This document shows positions 1-6,136 of a stretch of DNA of 12,383 nt, piece after piece. The DNA lies in contig DDXG01000121.1 in the NCBI GenBank assembly GCA_002347125.1, positions 1 to 12,383 on the forward strand. Direction: 5' to 3'. The notes beneath the pieces are model-generated. The model was given only the letters and a program-made list of their open reading frames with translations, did no database searches and was not told the DNA's origin. The DNA is from Phycisphaerales bacterium UBA2266 (lineage in GTDB: Bacteria; Planctomycetota; Phycisphaerae; Sedimentisphaerales; Anaerobacaceae). Position 1 is the first letter of the stretch. Each line of letters begins with the position of its first letter. Made by a program: the position numbers and the translations under genes.

Positions 1-1
1 G

Positions 2-364
2 ATCGAGGACAAGGGGCAGATCGTCCGCGTCGTGATGGAGAGCCTGGCCCTGAAGTATCGCGGCGTCATGGAGCGGATCGAGGACGTGGTTGGCCACAGG
101 GTGGACGTGCTGCATATCGTCGGGGGGGGCATCCAGAACGAGTTGCTTTGTCAATTCACCGCCAGCGCCCTGGGCAAGAAGGTGATTGCCGGCCCGATCG
201 AGGCGACCGCCGCCGGCAATATCCTCATGCAGGCCCGCGCCGTCGGACAGATCGGCAGTCTGGAGGAGTTGCGGGCCCTCGTGCGCAACTCGTTTGAATT
301 GAAGGAATACACACCGCAGGACGCGGCCGCGTGGACGAAGCACTACAAGAAACACACCCTATGA
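2..364 (+). CDS. rhaB: Rhamnulokinase, C-terminal part (5' end outside window)
   Basis: This is the last 120 codons of a FGGY-family sugar kinase, open from the left edge. The family phosphorylates L-rhamnulose to L-rhamnulose-1-phosphate with ATP in the cytoplasm. The visible part is the FGGY C-terminal domain. It holds the glycine-rich ATP-site stretch HIVGGGIQNELLCQ, then GPIEATAAGNILMQA, a combination typical of rhamnulokinases rather than glycerol or xylulose kinases, and the usual end (NSFELKEYTP). The assignment is strengthened by rhaA and rhaEW downstream on the same strand. The stop codon overlaps the next start as ATGA (361-364), so translation of the two genes is probably coupled. 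The N-terminal domain and the promoter lie outside the window. Another FGGY kinase is possible but unlikely. Confidence 0.93.
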   Translation: MEDKGQIVRVVMESLALKYRGVMERIEDVVGHRVDVLHIVGGGIQNELLCQFTASALGKKVIAGPIEATAAGNILMQARAVGQIGSLEELRALVRNSFELKEYTPQDAAAWTKHYKKHTL

Positions 365-1707
365 TTCAAGAACCCAACGAATTGACGCAGACGCTTGAGC
401 GCCGGCTCGACAGCTTTGACCCGGACGAGCGGCGGGAGGCCCTGGACGCCCTCATCAACGAGGCCGAGGCCGGGCGGGTCCATCTGCCCGAGCCGGGGCA
501 GGACGTCAACATGCACTGCCACACGTTCTTCTCCTTCAACACCTACGGCTACTCGCCGACGAAATTCGCGTGGCTGGCACGAAAAAATGGGCTTGCGGCG
601 GCCGGAACGGTGGATTTCGACGTGCTTGATGCGCTGGAGGAGTTTCACGAGGCCCGCCGTAAGCTGGGTCTGAAGGGTTGCAGCGGGCTTGAGACCCGCG
701 TCTACGTGCCGGAATTCGCCGACAAGGTCATGACCAGCCCCGGTGAGCCGGGCATCACCTACCACATGGGGGTCGGCTTTCCCACGGCCCGACTCGAAGG
801 GCCCCTGGCGGAGTTCCAGAGGGCGCTCAAAGACACGGCCCAGCGGCGAAACCAGGACCTCATGGCAAGGGTCAACGCCTACCTGAGCCCGGTCGAGCTG
901 GATTATGAGAAGGACGTCCTGACGTTGACGCCCAAGGGTAACGCCACGGAGCGGCACATGTGCACGGCCTATGCGCGGAAGGCACGGGCGGTATTCGGCG
1001 ATGGCAGCAGCCTGGCCGCCTTCTGGGGCGAGAAGCTCGGCGCCGATCCCGGCAAACTCGAATTGCCCGAGGGACGAACGCTGCTGGACACGATCCGCAA
1101 GAAGACGATGAAGCAGGGAGGCGTCGGGTATGTCCGGCCGGACACCGGGTCGTTCCCCGGGATGGCCGAGACCAACCGCTTCATCGCGGCCTGCGGGGCG
1201 ATCCCAACGCTGACCTGGCTCGACGGAACCAGCGACGGCGAGAGGCAGATCGAGGCCCTGCTGAAGGTGGCCATGAAGACGGGCGTGGCGGTCGTCAACA
1301 TCGTGCCCGACCGCAACTACACGCCGGGGGCTCGGGATGAGAAACTGAAGAACCTCTACGAGATCGTGGATATATGCCGGCGGCTCGACCTGTCGATCAT
1401 CGTGGGGACGGAGATGAACAGCCCCGGTCAGCGATTCGTGGACGATTTCTCTACGGATGAGCTGGGGCCGCTGTTGCCGATCTTCCTCGAAGGGGCTTAC
1501 ATCTTCTACGCCCACACAGTGCTCCAGCAACAGTGTGGGCTGGGCTATGTCAGCCGTTGGGCGGCCAAGCACTTTCCCAAACGGGGGCCGCGCAATGCCT
1601 TTTATCACCGTGTCGGTCGGGCCCTGCGGGTTGAGGATGAGGACAAACTGGCCACACTCAACAGCACGATGTCGCCCCAGGAGGTGCTCAAGGCCGCGGG
1701 CGTTTAA
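361..1707 (+). CDS. PHP-domain putative metal-dependent hydrolase in the rhamnose operon
   Basis: A 448-residue cytoplasmic protein with the hallmarks of the PHP (polymerase and histidinol phosphatase) fold. After an acidic helical N-terminus come H52-x-H54 in NMHCHTFFSFN, VDFD at 84-87 in the place of the family's DHD motif, E111 in GLETRVYV, H135 in YHMGVG, E351 in VGTEMNSPG and H385 in FYAHT. These could bind two or three metal ions, as in PHP phosphoesterases. The first motif is followed by FNTYGYSP, an aromatic stretch that I do not associate with known phosphatases. The substrate is unknown; a sugar-phosphate or other rhamnose-derived ester is inferred only from position. The ATG at 361 is chosen because it overlaps the rhaB stop as ATGA. 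A GTG at 331 in the same frame would overlap rhaB by 34 bases. The gene ends 15 bases before the MDR gene, so all three are probably cotranscribed. Confidence 0.88.
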   Translation: MIQEPNELTQTLERRLDSFDPDERREALDALINEAEAGRVHLPEPGQDVNMHCHTFFSFNTYGYSPTKFAWLARKNGLAAAGTVDFDVLDALEEFHEARRKLGLKGCSGLETRVYVPEFADKVMTSPGEPGITYHMGVGFPTARLEGPLAEFQRALKDTAQRRNQDLMARVNAYLSPVELDYEKDVLTLTPKGNATERHMCTAYARKARAVFGDGSSLAAFWGEKLGADPGKLELPEGRTLLDTIRKKTMKQGGVGYVRPDTGSFPGMAETNRFIAACGAIPTLTWLDGTSDGERQIEALLKVAMKTGVAVVNIVPDRNYTPGARDEKLKNLYEIVDICRRLDLSIIVGTEMNSPGQRFVDDFSTDELGPLLPIFLEGAYIFYAHTVLQQQCGLGYVSRWAAKHFPKRGPRNAFYHRVGRALRVEDEDKLATLNSTMSPQEVLKAAGV

Positions 1708-1722
1708 GAACAGGATACCCAC

Positions 1723-3435
1723 ATGAAGGACATACCGCGGACACAATGTGCGGTCCAGCTCGTCGGACCTGATCAACTGGTGCTTAACAGGAGCAAGGAG
1801 GTCTTTCGGCCGGGTCCGAGGCAGATCCTCTGCCGGGTGGAGACCGTGGGCCTGTGTTTCTCGGATTTGAAGCTGCTCAAGCAGTTCTCCTCGCACGTGC
1901 GAAAGGGCGAGGTGGTCGCGGGATTGGATGCCGCGGTCCTGGCCGAGATTCCCAGTTACGTGCCGGGCGACAGGCCGACCGTGCCGGGCCACGAGACGGT
2001 CGTGCGGATTGCGGCCGTCGGCGGGGAGGTGAAGGGTTTCAGCGTGGGGCAGCGCTATCTGGTGCAGACGGATTATCGCTGGCTCAAGACGGCGGCCCGG
2101 AGTAACGCCGCGTTCGGCTACAATTTTGAGGGTGCGCTGCAGGAATATGTCCTGGTGGATGAGCGCGTCGTCACATCGCCGGAGGGCGAGTCGATGTTCC
2201 TGCCCGTTGGGCAGGAGCTTTCCGGTTCGGCGGTGGCACTGGTGGAGCCCTGGGCCTGTGTCGAGGATGCCTACGCCTCGACCGAGCGGACCTGCATCAA
2301 AGAGGGCGGGCGGATGCTGGTTGTCGCCGAGGCCGATGTTGAGGATGACGCCATCGCATATCTGATGGACCTGTACGGCAAGCCGGCCACGATGGCCTGG
2401 ATCAACCTTGCGACCACACGCCAAGTGGATTCAGCCTCCGGTTCACGGGCGGGACGCCCGCGACAGACACCGGGTGTTCAGATGGTCGAGGCGGTCGCGG
2501 TCGGCCAGCTCGACGATGCGGCTTTCGACGATGTCGTCTATTTCGGCTCGAACCCGGCGACTGTCGAGTCGCTCTTTGCGAAAGTCGGGACCAACGGCCT
2601 GCTTAATATCTGTCTGTGCGGCGGCCGGTTCGGGCGCAAGGTCAGCACGATGATCGGGCGGGTTCACTACGGCGGCATCCGGATCATCGGCACGTGCGGC
2701 TCATCACCGGCCGACGCGATGGACATCATCCCGCCGACGGACGAGATCCGCCCCGACGACAGGATATGCGTCGTCGGCGCCGGCGGGCCCATGGGTATGA
2801 TGCACGTGATCCGCAATATCTGCCAGGGCATCGAAGGCGTCAACGTGTACGCGAGCGACGTCGACGATGGGCGGCTCGAGGCGCTGAGCCGGATCGCGGC
2901 GCCGTTGGCCACCCGGAACAACGTGGAGTACATCGCCTACAACGCCCAAACCGACCGGCCGCCGGTGAAGTTCGACTATATCGCCATCATGGCCCCGGTT
3001 CCGGCGCTGGTGGCCGCGGCCGTCGGCGACGGCGCCGAACGCGGGCTGATCAACATCTTCGCGGGTATCCCGGCGACGGTCTGCGGCGAGATCGACCTGG
3101 ACGCCTACATCGAGAAGGGACTCTATTTCATCGGCACCAGCGGCTCGACGCTCGATGACATGAAACTCATGCTCGGCAAGGTCCAGGCAGGCACGCTGGA
3201 CACGAATGTCTCGGTGGCGGCGGTGTCGGGCCTCGATGGGGCCGTGGAGGGCATCCGTGCCGTGGAGAACCGCTCCATCGCCGGCAAGATCGTTGTTTAC
3301 CCGGCCTGCAAGGGCCTGGGGCTGACCCGCCTGGAGGACCTGCGGACGAAGATTCCGCAGGTCGCCGGGGAACTCGACGACGGGCTCTGGACCGTCGAGG
3401 CGGAACGCAAACTGCTGGAGCTTTATGCAAGCTAA
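1723..3435 (+). CDS. Zinc-dependent MDR (alcohol/polyol dehydrogenase-like) with two tandem Rossmann-type domains
   Basis: A 570-residue medium-chain dehydrogenase/reductase, much longer than the usual 340-380. Residues 1-185 are the GroES-like catalytic domain: C45 in GLCFSD, H90-E91 in VPGHE and E175 in VEPWAC form a sorbitol-dehydrogenase-like catalytic zinc site. The four-cysteine structural zinc loop is absent. Residues 186-345 look like a degenerate nucleotide-binding domain with no GxGxxG. Residues 346-530 are a second, canonical one, with VGAGGPMG at 351-358 and an acidic residue (D379) at the end of the second strand, which suggests NAD preference. The ends of the two domains resemble each other (GLLNI...IIGTCGSS and GLINI...FIGTSGST). 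Substrate unknown; lactaldehyde, rhamnose or another polyol are guesses from context. Start ATG 1723 has AGGA at 1712-1715. The gene follows the PHP gene by 15 bases. A palindromic segment lies in frame at residues 241-247. Confidence 0.88.
   Translation: MKDIPRTQCAVQLVGPDQLVLNRSKEVFRPGPRQILCRVETVGLCFSDLKLLKQFSSHVRKGEVVAGLDAAVLAEIPSYVPGDRPTVPGHETVVRIAAVGGEVKGFSVGQRYLVQTDYRWLKTAARSNAAFGYNFEGALQEYVLVDERVVTSPEGESMFLPVGQELSGSAVALVEPWACVEDAYASTERTCIKEGGRMLVVAEADVEDDAIAYLMDLYGKPATMAWINLATTRQVDSASGSRAGRPRQTPGVQMVEAVAVGQLDDAAFDDVVYFGSNPATVESLFAKVGTNGLLNICLCGGRFGRKVSTMIGRVHYGGIRIIGTCGSSPADAMDIIPPTDEIRPDDRICVVGAGGPMGMMHVIRNICQGIEGVNVYASDVDDGRLEALSRIAAPLATRNNVEYIAYNAQTDRPPVKFDYIAIMAPVPALVAAAVGDGAERGLINIFAGIPATVCGEIDLDAYIEKGLYFIGTSGSTLDDMKLMLGKVQAGTLDTNVSVAAVSGLDGAVEGIRAVENRSIAGKIVVYPACKGLGLTRLEDLRTKIPQVAGELDDGLWTVEAERKLLELYAS
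2444..2463. repeat. Small palindromic repeat in frame inside the MDR gene
   Basis: A perfect 6-base stem (CGGGCG / CGCCCG, 2446-2451 and 2455-2460) closes a GGA loop, with two further pairs outside one mismatch. It encodes SRAGRPR (residues 241-247) within a low-complexity stretch (about 231-253) between two otherwise conserved-looking blocks. This resembles the CACGGGCGGGACGCCCGTG type of dispersed repeat recalled from planctomycete genomes. That it was inserted is inferred and not proven. Confidence 0.5.
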
Positions 3436-3451
3436 AAGGCTATCTGAAGAC

Positions 3452-3521
3452 TGTCACCCTGAGCGAAGCGAAGGGTCTGAGCGTCGAAAACGAGAGATTC
3501 TTCGCTGCGCTCAGAATGACA
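3452..3521. repeat. Dispersed inverted repeat between the MDR and GH172 genes
   Basis: Two 27-base arms, 3452-3478 and 3495-3521, are inverted copies with 5 mismatches, separated by 16 bases. Arm 1 contains CCCTGAGCGAAGCGAAGGG; arm 2 read on the minus strand contains TTCTGAGCGCAGCGAAGAA. This is a repeat type I recall as common between genes in many environmental bacteria. It could fold as a hairpin in the 133-base gap and might act as a weak terminator or mRNA processing site, but no T-run follows directly (TTTT only at 3529-3532). Confidence 0.75.
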
Positions 3522-3554
3522 TGCTGTCTTTTGAGATCGTCTGCGACTCTTTTT

Positions 3555-3560
3555 GAAAGG
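3555..3560 (+). promoter_or_regulatory. Ribosome binding site fixing the GH172 start
   Basis: GAAAGG lies 8 bases before the ATG at 3569. An in-frame TTG at 3563 would sit only 2 bases away from it, so the ATG is preferred. Confidence 0.7.
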
Positions 3561-3568
3561 ACTTGGCC

Positions 3569-4720
3569 ATGATCAGCAAAGCCATAAGGATGTTCGCCTA
3601 CGGCGTCGTTGGCGCAATGATGGTTCTGTCATTCTGCGGGCAGGCGCCTGTCCTGGCCGATTACGACGGCCTCGATATGGGTCTGGGGACGCTTCCGATG
3701 CTGTCGAAGGCCAGGACGCGGTCGATCAGCCCGGAGAACTTCACCGGCGAGAAGGGCAAAGGCGGCATGGCCACCGAAGGCACCGGCGCCAACGCCGCGC
3801 GCGAACTGGGCCAGGGCTGGAAGGTCTCCCCATCGGTTCGAATCAAGGCCGGCGAGACGTTCGTCATGGGCGAGATCAAGGGGCCCGGCGCGATCCAGCA
3901 TATCTGGATGACGCCCACCGGGGACAATCGCTGCAATATCCTGCGCATCTACTGGGACGGCGAGAAGGCCCCTTCGGTCGAGACGCCCGCCGGCGATTTC
4001 TTCGCATGTGGCATGGGCCGTTACACCTCGGTCAATTCACTGGCGGTCTGCGTGAATCCCAAGAGCGGCTTCAACTGCTACTGGCTGATGCCCTTCCGCA
4101 AGAGCTGCAAGATCACCATGACCAACATCGACGACAAGGACATGGTCCTGTACTACCAGATCGACTACACGTTGACGAAGGTCCCCGATGACATGGCGTA
4201 CCTGCATGCGCAGTTCCGCCGGGTCAACCCGCTGCCCGACAAGACGGACTACACCATCGTCGACGGCATCAAGGGCCGCGGCCACTATGTCGGCACATAT
4301 ATGGTCTGGGGCTCCAACAGCCCCGGCTGGTGGGGCGAGGGCGAGATCAAGTTCTTCATGGATGGGGACAAGAAATGGCCCACGATCTGCGGGACTGGAA
4401 CGGAAGATTATTTCTGCGGTTCCTACGGGTTCGACAATCCCGACGGCGAGGGCTACAAGACCTTCAGCACGCCCTATGTCGGCATGCCGCAGCATTTCAC
4501 CGTCGAGAACCAGCCGCGGTTCGGGCTCTACCGCTGGCACATCATGGACCCGGTCCGCTTCGAAAAGAACCTGAAGGTCACGATGCAGGCCCTCGGCTGG
4601 CAGAGCGAAGGCCGCTACCTGCCGCTCAAGGACGACCTGTCGAGCGTGGCGTTCTGGTACCAGACCGAGCCGCACGCCCCCTTCCCTCCGTTGCCGGAGA
4701 AGGACGCACTGAAGAATTGA
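3569..4720 (+). CDS. Secreted GH172-family (DUF2961) protein
   Basis: A 383-residue exported protein. Residues 1-30 form a signal peptide: basic MISKAIR, a hydrophobic stretch to about 22, then APVLA-D fitting signal peptidase I cleavage after A30. The rest matches DUF2961, now classed as glycoside hydrolase family 172. Visible marks are NGLR-like strand NILRIYWDGE (123-132), DYTIVDGIKGRGHYVGTY (227-244), WWGEGEIKFFMDGD (254-267) and the signature GTGTEDYFCGSYGF (275-288). E257 or E259 with E279 are the likely catalytic acids, since characterised GH172 enzymes use two glutamates about twenty residues apart. Known members act on fructofuranosides or D-arabinofuranosides; the substrate here is unknown. 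A role in releasing sugars from a rhamnose-containing polymer is inferred from its place between the MDR gene and rhaA. The start is fixed by the upstream ribosome binding site. Confidence 0.9.
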   Translation: MISKAIRMFAYGVVGAMMVLSFCGQAPVLADYDGLDMGLGTLPMLSKARTRSISPENFTGEKGKGGMATEGTGANAARELGQGWKVSPSVRIKAGETFVMGEIKGPGAIQHIWMTPTGDNRCNILRIYWDGEKAPSVETPAGDFFACGMGRYTSVNSLAVCVNPKSGFNCYWLMPFRKSCKITMTNIDDKDMVLYYQIDYTLTKVPDDMAYLHAQFRRVNPLPDKTDYTIVDGIKGRGHYVGTYMVWGSNSPGWWGEGEIKFFMDGDKKWPTICGTGTEDYFCGSYGFDNPDGEGYKTFSTPYVGMPQHFTVENQPRFGLYRWHIMDPVRFEKNLKVTMQALGWQSEGRYLPLKDDLSSVAFWYQTEPHAPFPPLPEKDALKN

Positions 4721-4777
4721 CTCTGTCGCGACATCGCCAACGGCTGGCCGTGCAATCTGTGAAATCTGTGGCTTATA

Positions 4778-6043
4778 ATGAGTAAATTGAAGACAATTGA
4801 ATCGGCCTACCAGGCCGCCAAGGAACGTTATGCCGAGTTGGGCGTGGACACCGACGCCGCCGTGGAGCGGCTCGGCGGGATTGCGATTTCGCTGCATTGC
4901 TGGCAGGGTGACGACGTGGGCGGGTTTGAGGGCGGCCCCGGCGCCTCCGGCGGCGGCATCATGGCCACCGGCTCCTACCCCGGCAAGGCCCGCACCGCCG
5001 ATGAGCTTCGGGCCGACCTCGACAAGGCGATGAGCCTGATTCCGGGGCCGCAACGGCTGAATCTGCACGCCATGTACGCGGAGACCGACGGCTCGGTCGA
5101 CCGCAACGAACTGGGCCCGGAGCATTTCACGGGGTGGATCGACTGGGCCAGGGCCAACGGCATGGGGATGGATTTCAACCCGACGTACTTCGGACATCCA
5201 AAAGCCGACAGCGGCCTGACCCTTTCGCACGCCGACGATGGCATCCGGCGGTTCTGGATCGAGCACGGCATCTGTTGTAGGCGGATCGCCGCGGCCGTGG
5301 GCAAGGCCCTGGGCAGTCCCTGCGTCAACAACCTCTGGATTCCCGACGGCTACAAGGACATCCCCGCGGACCGCAAGGCCCCGCGGGCCCGCCTGCGAAA
5401 GTCGCTCGACGAGATATACGCGCAGCCGATGGACAAGTCGCTCATCCTTGACGCCGTCGAGAGCAAGCTCTTCGGCATCGGCTCGGAGAGCTACGTCGTC
5501 GGTTCGCACGAGTTCTATCTCGGCTACGCGCTTGCGAAGAGACTCTTGCTGACACTCGACACCGGACACTATCACCCGACCGAGGTCGTCTCCGATAAGC
5601 TCTCGGCCGTGCTGGAGTTCGTGGATGAGGTTCTGCTGCATATCAGCCGCGGCGTCCGGTGGGACAGCGACCATGTGGTCATCCTGTCCGACGAGCTTGT
5701 GGAGATCGCCAAAGAACTGGTCCGCGGCGACTATCTGGGCCGCGTGCACATCGGGCTGGACTTCTTCGACGCCAGCATTCACCGCATCGCTGCGTGGGTG
5801 ATCGGGACCCGCTGCATGGGCAAGGCCCTGCTGATCGCCCTGCTCGAACCGACCGAGCGGCTGCGCGCGGCCGAATTGACGAGCGACTTCACGACCCGGC
5901 TGGCGATGCTGGAGGAACTCAAGACCCTGCCGTTCGGCGCGGTCTGGGATTACTACTGCCTCAAGCAGGACGTACCCGTCGGCGCGGACTGGCTGGCCGA
6001 GGTCCGACAATACGAGGCCGATGTGACCCGTAAAAGGGATTAG
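4778..6043 (+). CDS. rhaA: L-rhamnose isomerase
   Basis: A 421-residue enzyme, nearly the length of the E. coli protein (419). It interconverts L-rhamnose and L-rhamnulose, the first step of the pathway, in the cytoplasm. Diagnostic stretches are ISLHCWQGDDVGGFE (37-51), LTLSHADDGIRRFWIEH (147-163), NLWIPDGYKDIPADR (185-199) and VESKLFGIGSESYVVGS (227-243). The metal ligands known from E. coli (E234, D267, H294, D302, D304, D334) are all present with a constant offset of six: E228, D261, H288, D296, D298 and D328. The enzyme is therefore probably active with Mn2+ or a similar ion. No Shine-Dalgarno sequence is visible before the ATG; the 57-base gap after the GH172 gene ends in GCTTATAATG. 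No in-frame alternative start looks better. Confidence 0.97.
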   Translation: MSKLKTIESAYQAAKERYAELGVDTDAAVERLGGIAISLHCWQGDDVGGFEGGPGASGGGIMATGSYPGKARTADELRADLDKAMSLIPGPQRLNLHAMYAETDGSVDRNELGPEHFTGWIDWARANGMGMDFNPTYFGHPKADSGLTLSHADDGIRRFWIEHGICCRRIAAAVGKALGSPCVNNLWIPDGYKDIPADRKAPRARLRKSLDEIYAQPMDKSLILDAVESKLFGIGSESYVVGSHEFYLGYALAKRLLLTLDTGHYHPTEVVSDKLSAVLEFVDEVLLHISRGVRWDSDHVVILSDELVEIAKELVRGDYLGRVHIGLDFFDASIHRIAAWVIGTRCMGKALLIALLEPTERLRAAELTSDFTTRLAMLEELKTLPFGAVWDYYCLKQDVPVGADWLAEVRQYEADVTRKRD

Positions 6044-6123
6044 CTGGGTTTACAGTCTTCGCTATTAGCACGATACGAAATCAAATCTTGTATCCTGCTG
6101 TTTGATATTTGCTCTTGGATTCT

Positions 6124-6130
6124 GAAAGGG
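6124..6130 (+). promoter_or_regulatory. Ribosome binding site choosing the permease start
   Basis: GAAAGGG directly abuts an ATG at 6131 but lies 6 bases before the in-frame ATG at 6137. The second ATG has proper spacing and is taken as the start. Confidence 0.65.
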
Positions 6131-6136
6131 ATGCAG

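Noticed and set aside
1131..1144. 14-base perfect palindrome within the PHP gene
   Set aside because: It encodes ordinary-looking VRPD residues with no sign of insertion or of an operator role inside the gene.
1510..1540. 8-base hairpin (GCCCACAC / GTGTGGGC) within the PHP gene
   Set aside because: It overlaps the conserved-looking AHT motif and is explained by coding sequence; long loop.
343..2424. Very long minus-strand ORF (693 codons) opposite the PHP and MDR genes
   Set aside because: It is a shadow of GC-rich codon usage; the product is rich in Arg, His, Gly and Asp without any family motif, while the + strand encodes recognisable enzymes.
4774..4779. Perfect TATAAT before and into the rhaA start codon
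   Set aside because: No matching -35 at the right distance (TGCAAT only), and transcription would start after the ATG.
4037..6010. Long minus-strand ORF (657 codons) opposite the GH172 gene and rhaA
   Set aside because: Same reason; rhaA with all metal ligands is on the + strand.
6049..6077. TTTACA-N17-GATACG as a promoter for the permease
   Set aside because: The -10 matches only three of six bases; too weak to call.
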